A DNA stretch of 64,000 nucleotides from Coprococcus sp. (GCA_017935345.1 JAGBHU010000030.1:1-64000), one strand, 5' to 3'. Positions 36,582 through 45,943 are shown, counted from the stretch's first letter. The notes: a model not told the origin generated them from the letters alone. Numbers and translations: made by a program.

Positions 36582-37436
36582 ATGACGTTAGAAGATATAA
36601 AAAAGATTGGTGTCATTGGTGCGGGTGTGATGGGAACAGGTGTTGCACAAAGATTTGCACAGTATGGATATGAGATTATTTTAGTTGACGTTGCAGAAAA
36701 TATTCTGGAATCATCTAAGAAAACCATTGAAAGAAATGTTATGTTTCATAATATGATGAATAAGGAAAAGCTGGATCAAAAAGCAATTATAGAAAGAATA
36801 CATACCCAGACATCTTATCAGGCTTTAGAGGATGCAGACATTATTATTGAGAACATACCAGAAATTATTGAGCAGAAACTAAATGTATATGAACAACTCA
36901 CTAACATTACAAAGGAAGAATGTTTTTATCTAGTGAATACATCCTGTATACCTATAAAGAGAATAGCAGATGTGGTAAAACAACCAGAAAAAGTAATTGG
37001 TGTTCATTTTATGAATCCAGTACCATTACAGAACTTTGCTGAAGTAATTAAGACATCATTAATAAGTGAAGGCAGTCTGAATTTAATAAGTGAATTTCTA
37101 AAACAGGTAAAGATTGATTGCACAGCAGTTAACGACAGTCCAGGATTTGTTTCCAACAGATTGTCACATCTGTTTATGAATGAAGCCGCTAACTTGGTAA
37201 TGGAAGGGATAGCAACACCTGAACAGGTAGATATGATATTTACAAGAGGATTTCATCATGAAATCGGTCCATTATATACTGCAGATTTAATCGGCATCGA
37301 TACGGTAGTGAATTCTCTAGATGTATTGTATGAATGTTATAAAGAAGATAAATATAAATGTTCTCAATATATGAGAGATATGGTTGAAAATGGTGAACTA
37401 GGCAGAAAGACCGGAAAAGGTTTTTTCAAATATTAG
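36582..37436 (+). CDS. FkbK/ZmaG-type 3-hydroxyacyl-ACP dehydrogenase
   Basis: This 284-residue protein is a complete 3-hydroxyacyl-CoA dehydrogenase: NAD-binding KIGVIGAGVMGTGVAQ, catalytic His in VIGVHFMNPVP, Asn in DSPGFVSNRL, and C-terminal GRKTGKGFFKY. In FkbH-type pathways this enzyme oxidises the 2-hydroxy/3-oxo unit on the ACP. It lies directly before the FkbH gene. GGAGG at 36570-36574 is seven bases before the ATG at 36582; the earlier GTG (36537) and ATG (36576) fit less well. A truncated relative lies at 4333-4545. Confidence 0.88.
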   Translation: MTLEDIKKIGVIGAGVMGTGVAQRFAQYGYEIILVDVAENILESSKKTIERNVMFHNMMNKEKLDQKAIIERIHTQTSYQALEDADIIIENIPEIIEQKLNVYEQLTNITKEECFYLVNTSCIPIKRIADVVKQPEKVIGVHFMNPVPLQNFAEVIKTSLISEGSLNLISEFLKQVKIDCTAVNDSPGFVSNRLSHLFMNEAANLVMEGIATPEQVDMIFTRGFHHEIGPLYTADLIGIDTVVNSLDVLYECYKEDKYKCSQYMRDMVENGELGRKTGKGFFKY

Positions 37437-37455
37437 AAGGGTTAGGTCTATAGAA

Positions 37456-38484
37456 ATGAGTGGAGAAAAAATTAAGTGTGTTGTGTGGGATTTAGACAAT
37501 ACCTTATGGGATGGCATACTTGCAGAAACAGATGATGTTAAGCTAAAGAGTAATGTAACAGAAATTATAAAAGAGCTGGACAGACGTGGGATATTACAAT
37601 CCATAAGCAGTAAAAACGAATATGATATTGCAATGAAGAAATTGAGGGATTATAAATTGGAAAAGTACTTTTTATATTCTCAGATTAATTGGAATTCAAA
37701 AGCAGAATCCATTGAAAAGATAGCGACTTCATTCAATTTTAGTCTAGATGCATTTGCGTTTGTAGATGACCAGCAGTTTGAACGGGATGAAGTATCATTT
37801 CAGCATCCGGAAGTATTGTGTATCGATGCAGTCTGTATGAGTGAAATCCTTGAGATGGACAGATTTATGCCTAAATATGTAACAGAGGATTCTAAGAACA
37901 GACGACTGCTTTATATGCATGACATTGTCAGAAATGAAAAAGAAAAGGATTTTATAGGACCAAAAGAAGATTTCCTTAGGACACTGGATATGAAGTTTAC
38001 AATATCAAGAGCAAAAGTAGAAGACTTAAAGAGAGTAGAAGAGTTAACTGTCCGAACACATCAATTAAATTCAACTGGAACAATATACTCCTTTGATGAG
38101 TTGTCAGAAATGATTCACTCAGACAATTTTATGGTTCTGGTTGCACAGCTTGAAGATGTTTACGGAACTTATGGAAAAATAGGTCTTTGTGTCATAGAAG
38201 AAAAGGAAGACATCTGGGACATTAAGCTGTTGCTTATGTCCTGTAGAGTAATGTCAAAAGGCGTTGGTTCTGTATTAATGAATTATATTGCAAAAAAAGC
38301 AAAGAAAAAGAACAAACGTATTCTTGCAGATTTTATTTCCACAGATAGAAATCGAATTATGTACATAACATACAGATTTAACGGATTTAAAGAATTATCA
38401 AACGATAATGGCAAGATTACTTTTGAGGCAGACCTTAGCATCGATAAAAAATATCCAAATTATATTACAGTTATAGAAGAATAG
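37456..38484 (+). CDS. FkbH-type HAD protein (glyceryl-ACP synthase)
   Basis: 342 residues. The HAD-like N-terminal half has VVWDLDNTLWDGILAE (motif I), SISSKNE (motif II) and FVDDQQFERDEV (motif IV). The C-terminal half resembles the acyltransferase-like region of FkbH (THQLNSTG, LLMSCRVMSKGVGSVLM). FkbH proteins take 1,3-bisphosphoglycerate, remove phosphate and load glyceryl onto a free ACP, the first step to hydroxy- or methoxymalonyl-ACP. No FkbG-type O-methyltransferase is present anywhere in the window, so hydroxymalonyl is the expected unit. It is the last gene of the AT-rich block. Confidence 0.92.
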   Translation: MSGEKIKCVVWDLDNTLWDGILAETDDVKLKSNVTEIIKELDRRGILQSISSKNEYDIAMKKLRDYKLEKYFLYSQINWNSKAESIEKIATSFNFSLDAFAFVDDQQFERDEVSFQHPEVLCIDAVCMSEILEMDRFMPKYVTEDSKNRRLLYMHDIVRNEKEKDFIGPKEDFLRTLDMKFTISRAKVEDLKRVEELTVRTHQLNSTGTIYSFDELSEMIHSDNFMVLVAQLEDVYGTYGKIGLCVIEEKEDIWDIKLLLMSCRVMSKGVGSVLMNYIAKKAKKKNKRILADFISTDRNRIMYITYRFNGFKELSNDNGKITFEADLSIDKKYPNYITVIEE

Positions 38485-38535
38485 TAAACATAAAAGATAT
38501 GCTACATATATAAGTTTATTCATCAAAACTCTTCC

Positions 38536-38564
38536 TTGACATCTGTCTTTATCACAGGTAAAAT
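38536..38564 (+). promoter_or_regulatory. Consensus sigma-A promoter of the ligase gene
   Basis: TTGACA (38536-38541), a 17-base spacer and TAAAAT (38559-38564) form a near-perfect housekeeping promoter about 65 bases before the start codon at 38630. It sits exactly at the junction between the cluster and the chromosomal block, so the ligase has its own transcription start. Confidence 0.75.
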
Positions 38565-38629
38565 TCTATTTGTGTTTAGACGCTTTAAAGCGGTTTAGTA
38601 AGTAGTTTAGAAGTATGGAGGAGTTACGG

Positions 38630-39955
38630 ATGAGACAGAAGAAAATTCATTACATCTATAATAAAGAGATGGAATGTATGGATTTTGAAGAAAGAAAGAA
38701 GCTTCAGGGGGAGAGATTAAGAAAGACAGTTGAGCTTGAGTATGCAAAAGTTCCTGTTTATAGAGAGAGAATGGATGCAGCAGGAGTAAAACCTGAGGAT
38801 ATTCATTCAATAGAAGATATCGTAAAGCTCCCATTTATGGAGAAAACAGATTTAAGAGACCAGTTCCCATATGGACTTTTTGCAGCAGACATGAAGGATA
38901 TGGTTCGTATTCAGGGGTCATCAGGTACGACAGGGAAGCCGATTGTATCAGGCTATACCGAGAATGACATAGATGTATGGACTGAGATGGTTGCAAGAGC
39001 GATTACCGCGGCGGGCGGAAATGAGAATGATATTGTTCAGGTTGCATATGGATATGGCTTGTTTACCGGAGGTTTGGGTGCACATCAGGGTGCTACCAAG
39101 GTAGGTGCCATGGTCATTCCGATGTCATCAGGAAATACACAGAGACAGATTATGATGATGAAGGAATTGGGTGTCACAATGCTTTGTTGTACGCCGTCAT
39201 ACGCTACATATTTGGCAGAGACAATCAGGGAAATGGGTATTAAGCCGGAGGAGCTTAAGATTAAATCAGGATGCTTCGGTGCTGAGCCTTGGACAGAGGA
39301 AATGAGACAGCACCTTGAGGAGCTTCTTGATTTTGATGCTATGGATATCTATGGTCTGACTGAGATCGGCGGACCGGGTGTAGCATTTGAATGTATGGAA
39401 AAGTCTGGTATGCATATCAATGAGGACCATGTTATTGCAGAGATTATTGACCCTGTAACATGTGAACCGTTACCTGACGGAACACCGGGAGAATTGGTGT
39501 TTACGACACTGACAAAAACAGGTACACCAATGCTCCGATATAGAACACATGATATCTGTACACTGACTCATGGCACATGTGGCTGTGGAAGAACGACTGT
39601 TAAGATGAGCCGTATAACAGGAAGAACAGATGATATGCTTGTTATTCGTGGTGTCAACGTATTCCCTAGCCAGATAGAGGCTGTTCTTATGGGTATTGAA
39701 GAAGCATCCGCACACTATATGCTGGTGGTAGACAGAGTAAATTCTCAGGATAAGCTGAAGGTTCAGGTAGAGCTGAAGGAAGATGTTGACATGACTGATA
39801 CGGCAAAGCTTGACCAGATTGTTTCCGAGATCAAGAAGAGAATAAAAGCGATACTTCTTATCAGTGCTTCTGTTGAGCTGCTTCCACCGAAGTCCATTCC
39901 ACGTTCTGAGGGAAAGGCAAAGAGAATTATAGACAATAGAAATACAGGTTTCTAA
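38630..39955 (+). CDS. paaK: Phenylacetate-CoA ligase family protein
   Basis: About 441 residues, an adenylate-forming ligase of the PaaK type: VRIQGSSGTTGKPIVSGY (P-loop), CFGAEPWTEEM, MDIYGLTEIGGPGVAFEC, and the C-terminal SRITGRTDDMLVIRGVNVFPSQIE. It converts an aryl acid plus CoA and ATP to the aryl-CoA. In gut anaerobes it is commonly associated with indolepyruvate oxidoreductase (found here at 61.9 kb), which makes aryl-acetyl groups from aromatic amino acids. GGAGGAG at 38617-38623 favours the ATG at 38630 over 38615. Its base composition and position point to the ordinary chromosome rather than the cluster. Confidence 0.88.
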   Translation: MRQKKIHYIYNKEMECMDFEERKKLQGERLRKTVELEYAKVPVYRERMDAAGVKPEDIHSIEDIVKLPFMEKTDLRDQFPYGLFAADMKDMVRIQGSSGTTGKPIVSGYTENDIDVWTEMVARAITAAGGNENDIVQVAYGYGLFTGGLGAHQGATKVGAMVIPMSSGNTQRQIMMMKELGVTMLCCTPSYATYLAETIREMGIKPEELKIKSGCFGAEPWTEEMRQHLEELLDFDAMDIYGLTEIGGPGVAFECMEKSGMHINEDHVIAEIIDPVTCEPLPDGTPGELVFTTLTKTGTPMLRYRTHDICTLTHGTCGCGRTTVKMSRITGRTDDMLVIRGVNVFPSQIEAVLMGIEEASAHYMLVVDRVNSQDKLKVQVELKEDVDMTDTAKLDQIVSEIKKRIKAILLISASVELLPPKSIPRSEGKAKRIIDNRNTGF

Positions 39956-39968
39956 ATTAGCAAAGGAT

Positions 39969-40016
39969 AAAGACTCTTCCTGTCATCAATGAATTGTTAT
40001 GGCGGGGGGAGTCTTT
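39969..40016 (+). terminator. Hairpin after the ligase gene
   Basis: AAAGACTC (39969-39976) pairs with GAGTCTTT (40009-40016), with partial extension into the TTCC/GGGG bases of the loop. The loop is long and no T-run follows, so terminator function is uncertain. Confidence 0.35.
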
Positions 40017-40095
40017 GCTGCTCTATGGAAAAGTTGGATAGAGTGAGGTAATCAATGACCTGCAAGGGATATTGGTATGTATGAAACAGACAGAA

Positions 40096-40175
40096 GGAAT
40101 CAGGTTGTTGGAGCATGAATAACAGTACAAGTAAAGGAATCGGGTTGTTGGAACATGAATAACAGTACAAATAAA
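40096..40175 (+). repeat. 40-bp tandem duplication spanning a translation start
   Basis: Two directly adjacent 40-base units (40096-40135 and 40136-40175) differ at three positions. Each contains GGTTGTTGGA(A/G)CATG, so ribosome site and start codon are duplicated. The upstream ATG (40115) opens a 15-codon frame that ends in TAA overlapping the true start region (ATGAATAA at 40155), because 40 is not a multiple of three. Confidence 0.9.
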
Positions 40176-41957
40176 AAACTTAGGATACTATTATGGAAAA
40201 ATAAATACAAACTGTTAATAACGCAATTAGTCTTTGGTTTTCTGGCAGCTTATATATCTGTTCCTGTTATTACCAAAGGGTTTTATCTTGTTATTAAATG
40301 GTCCGGATATAGTGCCATTACCAAAGAGAATTATCTTAAGATTTTAAGAACGCCCGGAGCAATTATATATCTGTTGACTGTTCTTGCACTTGGGATGCTT
40401 ATGCTGCTGCTGAATGCGGTTATGATGGTTGTGCTTTTCGATAAAAACTGTCAGAATAACAGGTCGGGTGTAGCAGGATATATACGTCAGGTGGAAAGAT
40501 ATTTTGTTAAATATGTATTTTCCCCGAAAATAGTAAGCGCCTTCTATTTTATTCCGATTGGAATTGCCGTTTATATGCCGGTTATTATTTTGCTGTCGTA
40601 TAATAATGCAGTCATCAGTTTTCTTGTTCATTATATAGAAAAGAGAACAGGACAACTGCTGTATTGGATTATTTTGATTGTCATATATATATTGTGTATC
40701 GTATTTACGGTATTCAGATTTCCGGTTGTCAGATGGCTTATATTGTCTGACAGAAGCTACAAAAGATCAGTGAAGGCGGCAAAACCTATATTTTCCATGT
40801 CAGTCAGGCGGTTGAAGAGTTATATAAAATGGAATATGGGCTGTTTTTTGATGAGTGTTCTTTTATATTTGGTATTAATATTTGTAAGCATATTTGTAAT
40901 CAGTATCATGTCAAAGGATGATAATTTGCTGATTATATTTTATGAAGTTTATGGTGGTATCAATTCGGCTATAACAGTTCTGATTGCATTCATATGTGGC
41001 TGCCTGAATTTGGGTGCTGTTGCAGAACTGACAAAGGGGCATCTGACAGGGTATCAGGAAATGCAGGGAGAACTTAAGAAAACCAGCCATATTACAGTCG
41101 TGGTTACTTTTTTCGTGGTTTCGGTTATTTCCATGTTTTTCTGTATTCAGCTCATATTGGGTGGTGAAGAACTGACATATGTATCTTTAGGTCAGACATT
41201 TGTATCAGCTCATAGGGGAGAAAGCAAAAATGCGCCTGAAAATACCATCCCCGCTATAGAAATGGCAATCGAGGATGGTGCTGATTATGTTGAGATTGAT
41301 GTAAGACTTACAGCAGACGGTCAGGTCATATTGATGCATGATGCGGATACGAAAAGAACCACAAACGGAAATCTGGTGGTAAAGGACAGTACCTATGAAG
41401 AACTGCTTACACTTGATGCCGGCTCATGGTTTTCAGAGGAATATGCGGATACGAAAATACCTACGCTGGAGGAAGTAATAGAGCTGTGTAAAGGTAAAAT
41501 CATGATGAATATAGAATTGAAGCCTGCCGATAATAAAGGCGAGCTGGAACAGGCGGTTGCAGGCTTGATTAGCGAATATAACATGGAAAGTCAGTGCATT
41601 GTTACTTCGTTTAATCAAAAATCAATTCTTACAATCAAGAAAATGAATCCTGAAATTGTAACGGGATATATATACACGTTTGGATATAGTAATAATATAG
41701 AATATAAGGCGATGGATGTGCTTAGTATCAGTTCAAGATATCTGACAAGAGATGTCGTTACAGGTGCGCATAAAAAAGGTATTATTGTTGCAGCATGGAC
41801 TGTAAATGACAGTCGGGAAATGAGGCGTATGGTTGCAATTGGTGTGGATAATATCATTACTGATAATACACCACTTGCCAAAAGGATTATTTATGAAAAG
41901 AATAAAAGCGGATTTTCAGATATATGGAGATACATAGCATCCATATATACGAATTAA
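40155..41957 (+). CDS. Glycerophosphodiester phosphodiesterase with N-terminal membrane domain
   Basis: 600 residues. Residues 1-345 contain about seven to eight hydrophobic segments (for example LITQLVFGFLAAYISVPVI). Residues 350-600 are a GDPD TIM barrel with the catalytic pair AHRGESKNAPENT and the metal ligands EIDVRLTADGQVILMHD. It hydrolyses glycerophosphodiesters, or lipid-linked or teichoic acid-derived diesters, at the outer face of the membrane. The start codon lies in the second copy of a 40-bp tandem repeat, which creates a short upstream frame overlapping it. Confidence 0.88.
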   Translation: MNNSTNKKLRILLWKNKYKLLITQLVFGFLAAYISVPVITKGFYLVIKWSGYSAITKENYLKILRTPGAIIYLLTVLALGMLMLLLNAVMMVVLFDKNCQNNRSGVAGYIRQVERYFVKYVFSPKIVSAFYFIPIGIAVYMPVIILLSYNNAVISFLVHYIEKRTGQLLYWIILIVIYILCIVFTVFRFPVVRWLILSDRSYKRSVKAAKPIFSMSVRRLKSYIKWNMGCFLMSVLLYLVLIFVSIFVISIMSKDDNLLIIFYEVYGGINSAITVLIAFICGCLNLGAVAELTKGHLTGYQEMQGELKKTSHITVVVTFFVVSVISMFFCIQLILGGEELTYVSLGQTFVSAHRGESKNAPENTIPAIEMAIEDGADYVEIDVRLTADGQVILMHDADTKRTTNGNLVVKDSTYEELLTLDAGSWFSEEYADTKIPTLEEVIELCKGKIMMNIELKPADNKGELEQAVAGLISEYNMESQCIVTSFNQKSILTIKKMNPEIVTGYIYTFGYSNNIEYKAMDVLSISSRYLTRDVVTGAHKKGIIVAAWTVNDSREMRRMVAIGVDNIITDNTPLAKRIIYEKNKSGFSDIWRYIASIYTN

Positions 41958-41993
41958 GCTGCCCCCGGTGTTATGTTAAAACCAATATCTTCA

Positions 41994-42881
41994 TTATTGA
42001 TAAGGATTTACATGAACCATACAGTGCTTGACTTCAGGAAATTCCTGCTCGATGGCATTATGTACAGCCTCGGCGATATCATGGGATTTTGTAAGAGACA
42101 TATTCCCGTCTACTGCGATTTCCACATCTACATATGCTTTATTTCCAAATTGACGTGTAAGAATACTGTCAACTCTTTTTACACCCGTTTGCTGATGTAC
42201 GGTCATGTGGATTGCTTTGATTGTTTCCTCGTCACAGGAAGCATCAACCATTTTGTCAAAGGCATCCTTAAAGATATCGATGGCTGCCACGGCAATAAAT
42301 ACACAAATGACAAGGCTGGCGATAGAGTCCATAATCGGATAACCAAGCCTTGCAGCACCGATACCGATAAGTGCACCGACAGAAGATAAGGAATCGGAAC
42401 GGTGATGCCATGCATCTGCCATCAGGGCGCCTGAATGAATCTTTTTTGCTCCGGCTCTCGTGTACCAGAACATAAGCTCTTTTACAATAATTGATACGAT
42501 TGCTGCAATGATTGCAAGCATACCGGGAGCAGATAATGAATGATATCTGCCGGAAATAATTGTTTTCAGTCCGTTGTACCCGATACCAAGTCCGGTCAGA
42601 AGCAGTACATCGGCAAGAATAATGGATGCTACACATTCAAAACGTTCATGACCATATGGATGCTTGTCATCAGACTTTTTCCCTGAAACATTGATGCCGA
42701 TTATGACGATGATGGTACTGAATACGTCGGAAGCGGAGTGTACGGCGTCCGATATCATGGCACTGGAATGGGCTATGATACCTGCAAATGCTTTGAAAAG
42801 TGATAATATAATATTGGCGGCAATACTGACAGTGGATATCTTCATAGCCAGATGCTTTTCTGATGAATGATTTGATGTCAT
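41994..42881 (-). CDS. Cation diffusion facilitator metal exporter
   Basis: About 295 residues with six membrane segments. The metal site is formed by SDAVHSASDV in helix 2 and ADAWHHRSDSLSS in helix 5, the HxxxD pairs of Zn/Fe/Mn CDF exporters. The cytosolic C-terminal domain follows. GAGGGG in the minus-strand leader lies eight bases before the ATG at 42881, so the longer reading from 42899 is unlikely. The gene is transcribed away from the symporter gene to its right. Confidence 0.9.
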   Translation of the reverse strand: MTSNHSSEKHLAMKISTVSIAANIILSLFKAFAGIIAHSSAMISDAVHSASDVFSTIIVIIGINVSGKKSDDKHPYGHERFECVASIILADVLLLTGLGIGYNGLKTIISGRYHSLSAPGMLAIIAAIVSIIVKELMFWYTRAGAKKIHSGALMADAWHHRSDSLSSVGALIGIGAARLGYPIMDSIASLVICVFIAVAAIDIFKDAFDKMVDASCDEETIKAIHMTVHQQTGVKRVDSILTRQFGNKAYVDVEIAVDGNMSLTKSHDIAEAVHNAIEQEFPEVKHCMVHVNPYQ

Positions 42882-43107
42882 AATAAAATCCCCTCGCATT
42901 TCACATTAAAGTTATATTTGATGATTATAGCATATCGTATATATGTTAGTATATTATAACTTTTTTTAGTTGTGACTTAAGGGGAATGAGTTTTGAAATT
43001 TGCTTGCTTTTTTTAGGCTTTTTGTGTAAAATTTTGTATGTTATATATTTATTTATGAGAAAAGTATCTGCATGGGTGTTATATGCGGATGGAAAGGTGT
43101 TGTAAAG

Positions 43108-44598
43108 ATGAACAATTATGAATTAGTAGCATTTATTGTATATTTCGTGCTGGTTATCGGCGTGGGAATTTATTTCTTTATCAAGTCGAGGTCTGAGGCA
43201 GGCGAAAAGGCATATTTCCTTGGCGGCAGAAATATGAATGGTTTAGTTGCAGCTCTTAGTGCCGGAGCGTCAGATATGAGTGCATGGGTACTGATGGGAC
43301 TTCCGGGAGCATTCTATTTAAATGGACTGAGCGAAATGTGGATATCGGTTGGACTTCTGATTGGAACGGTTAGTGCATGGATATTTGTTGCACCGAGACT
43401 TAGGAGATTTTCCATTAAATTTAACGATTCGATTACGATTCCGCAGTATCTGACAAACAGATTTAAAACAGAGAATAAGGTTTTGCAGATTATATGTGCT
43501 GTTATATTCGTTATAGCATATTGTATCTATGCCGCATCCAGTATTAAGGCATGCGGAACCCTGTTTAATACGGTTATGGGGGCGGATGAGAAGATTGCCA
43601 TGATCGTGGCAGCTGCTATTATTGTGGTATATACTTTCCTCGGCGGCTTCAATGCCGTATGCTGGACAGACTTTTTTCAGGGAATGCTTATGCTGGCAGC
43701 CCTTATGATTGCACCGATTATTGCTGTTGTAGCTATGAGTGCGACAGGTTTTGTAGCTCCTGCCGACGTACTTCCGGAGCATTATTATAGTGTGCTTTCA
43801 GGCGGAACCTTCAATAAAGTAAGTATTATTACGATTTTATCAGGTCTTGGCTGGGGCCTTGGTTACTTTGGTATGCCACATATTCTTGTAAGATACATAT
43901 CCATTAAATCTGAAAAAGAAATGAAGAAATCCAGAATCGTCGGAAGCTGTTGGACAGCCGTTATTCTTATCATGGCATCCGTAGTGGGTATTGTAGGAAG
44001 AAAATATTTCGGTGCAGGTCTTCCGGATTCGTCTCAGGTATTTATTAGTACGGTAAGAGCGGTATTTCCGGCTATCATAGCAGGTATCCTTTTATCAGCA
44101 ATACTTGCAGCTTCTATGAGTACCGCAGATTCTCAGCTCCTTGCTTCCTCATCTGCATTTGCATCGGATGTTTATAAACCGATATTTCGTAAGAAGGCAT
44201 CAGATAAAGAAATGCTTTGGGCAGGCCGTTTTGTAGTTATTATTATATCGGTGATTGCATTGTTTATAGCGATGAATCCTGATTGTAACAGTATCATGGA
44301 TTTGGTAAGTAATGCATGGGGAGCATTTGGTTCAGCCTTCGGTCCGGCTATTCTGCTTTCGCTTTATTGGAAGAGGCTCACCTATCAGGGAACATTGGCA
44401 TCTATAGTCGTTGGTTTTACGGTAGATATCGTATGGTTTAAGTTCTTTGCTCCTTCAACCGGACTATATGAGATTATTCCTGGCTTTGCTGCAGGACTTC
44501 TTACAGCCGTTCTTGTTTCACTTGTTACAAAAACGCCGTCTGAGGAGGTGTTAAAGACATTTGAAGAGGCAAAAAAGCCTACGGCAGATGAAGCGTAA
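43108..44598 (+). CDS. putP: Sodium/proline symporter family (PutP-like)
   Basis: About 496 residues of the sodium:solute symporter family with about 13 membrane helices. LGGRNMNGLVAALSAGASDMSAW and GGFNAVCWTDFFQGMLM match PutP, as does ASMSTADSQLLASSSAFASD (Na-site helix). It imports proline or a related solute with Na+. The ATG at 43108 gives the standard family N-terminus (NNYELVAFIVYF) and is preceded by GGAAAGGTG; an in-frame ATG at 43072 would add 12 residues. A strong terminator follows. Confidence 0.87.
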   Translation: MNNYELVAFIVYFVLVIGVGIYFFIKSRSEAGEKAYFLGGRNMNGLVAALSAGASDMSAWVLMGLPGAFYLNGLSEMWISVGLLIGTVSAWIFVAPRLRRFSIKFNDSITIPQYLTNRFKTENKVLQIICAVIFVIAYCIYAASSIKACGTLFNTVMGADEKIAMIVAAAIIVVYTFLGGFNAVCWTDFFQGMLMLAALMIAPIIAVVAMSATGFVAPADVLPEHYYSVLSGGTFNKVSIITILSGLGWGLGYFGMPHILVRYISIKSEKEMKKSRIVGSCWTAVILIMASVVGIVGRKYFGAGLPDSSQVFISTVRAVFPAIIAGILLSAILAASMSTADSQLLASSSAFASDVYKPIFRKKASDKEMLWAGRFVVIIISVIALFIAMNPDCNSIMDLVSNAWGAFGSAFGPAILLSLYWKRLTYQGTLASIVVGFTVDIVWFKFFAPSTGLYEIIPGFAAGLLTAVLVSLVTKTPSEEVLKTFEEAKKPTADEA

Positions 44599-44617
44599 AA
44601 ACATGAAAAATAGAAAT

Positions 44618-44649
44618 AAAAAAACCACACTGTAAGGTGTGGTTTTTTT
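44618..44649 (+). terminator. Rho-independent terminator after the symporter
   Basis: A-run plus CCACAC, loop TGTAAG, GTGTGG and seven T (44618-44649). It is a compact stem with A- and T-tracts on both sides, 20 bases after the symporter stop, and can act in both directions. Confidence 0.9.
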
Positions 44650-44917
44650 AAAACAACAAAGAGAAAAAAATTTGTTTGAAGAACTGTATTTAATATACAA
44701 TATACTTATGAACAAAATATTAACAACAATTAAGAAAATTGTAAAAGAAATCGTAAAGATTGTGAATTTTTTATGGGAAAAAATATATTTCCCGCTATTA
44801 AGTGGAAATTTATATGGCTTTTCTATGGAAAAACCATAAATAATGTGCTATAACAGATACTAGACGCGAAGTTATTTGCGAATTTTACTTATTTTACTTG
44901 AAAGGAAGTAGATAGAC

Positions 44918-45943
44918 ATGGAAAAGAAGAATATCGATTGGGCAAATCTTGGATTTGGATATATGGAGACAGATAAAAGATTTGTATCAAATTTTAAGGA
45001 TGGCAAGTGGGATGACGGTGTTCTGACAGAGGATTCCAAGGTTGTGATTAGCGAGTGTGCCGGTGTACTTCAATATGCACAGACGATATTTGAGGGATTA
45101 AAGGCATATACAACGGAAGACGGAAAAATTGTTTGCTTTCGCCCTGATTTAAATGCAAGCAGACTGGCTGATTCCGCAAGAAGACTTGAGATGCCTGTAT
45201 TCTCGGAGGATAGATTTGTGGAGGCAGTTGTAGATACCGTAAAGGCAAATATCGGATATGTACCGCCATATGGTTCAGGTGCGACACTTTATATCAGACC
45301 ATATATGTTCGGCTCCAATCCTGTTATCGGTGTAAAGCCTGCCGATGAGTATCAGTTTAGAATTTTCTGTACACCGGTTGGTCCTTATTTTAAGGGCGGT
45401 GCAAAGCCGATTACCATTAAGGTATCAGACTTTGACAGAGCCGCACCACATGGAACAGGCCATATCAAGGCAGGTCTGAACTATGCCATGAGTTTACATG
45501 CGATTGTTACGGCACATCAGGAAGGCTTTGACGAGAATATGTATCTGGATGCTGCTACAAGAACAAAGGTGGAAGAGACAGGTGGAGCAAACTTCTTATT
45601 TGTAACAAAGGATGGCAAGGTAGTAACACCGAAGTCAAACAGTATCCTTCCTTCTATTACAAGACGTTCCCTTATGGTAGTTGCAAAGGATATTCTCGGA
45701 CTTGAGGTTGAAGAAAGAGAAGTTTACTTTGATGAAGTAAAAGATTTTGCTGAGTGTGGTCTGTGCGGAACAGCCGCAGTAATATCACCTGTTGGTAAAA
45801 TATATGACCATGGAAAGGAAATCTGCTTCCCAAGCGGCATGGAAGAGATGGGACCTGTAACAAAGAAGCTGTATGATACACTTACAGGTATTCAGATGGG
45901 CAGAATCGAAGGCCCTGAAGGTTGGATTAAGGTTATTCAGTAG
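44918..45943 (+). CDS. ilvE: Branched-chain amino acid aminotransferase
   Basis: A 341-residue fold-type IV PLP aminotransferase. FEGLKAY near residue 60 and the PLP lysine in GHIKAGLNYAMSL are present, with the C-terminal half containing VEETGGANFLFV and SILPSITRRSLM, as in the BCAT2/IlvE clade. It interconverts Leu, Ile and Val with their 2-oxo acids. GAAAGGAAGT precedes the ATG. It stands alone between two terminators. Confidence 0.93.
   Translation: MEKKNIDWANLGFGYMETDKRFVSNFKDGKWDDGVLTEDSKVVISECAGVLQYAQTIFEGLKAYTTEDGKIVCFRPDLNASRLADSARRLEMPVFSEDRFVEAVVDTVKANIGYVPPYGSGATLYIRPYMFGSNPVIGVKPADEYQFRIFCTPVGPYFKGGAKPITIKVSDFDRAAPHGTGHIKAGLNYAMSLHAIVTAHQEGFDENMYLDAATRTKVEETGGANFLFVTKDGKVVTPKSNSILPSITRRSLMVVAKDILGLEVEEREVYFDEVKDFAECGLCGTAAVISPVGKIYDHGKEICFPSGMEEMGPVTKKLYDTLTGIQMGRIEGPEGWIKVIQ

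Noticed and set aside
38630-39955. Phenylacetate-CoA ligase as part of the biosynthetic cluster
   Set aside because: It has its own promoter, a different base composition and a usual housekeeping association with indolepyruvate oxidoreductase.
41973-42389. 138-codon plus-strand frame
   Set aside because: It lies antisense within the clear CDF exporter gene and has no family features.
44639-44839. 66-codon plus-strand frame rich in Lys and Ile
   Set aside because: It begins inside the symporter terminator, has no ribosome site at its start or at the inner ATG (44708), and has low-complexity composition.
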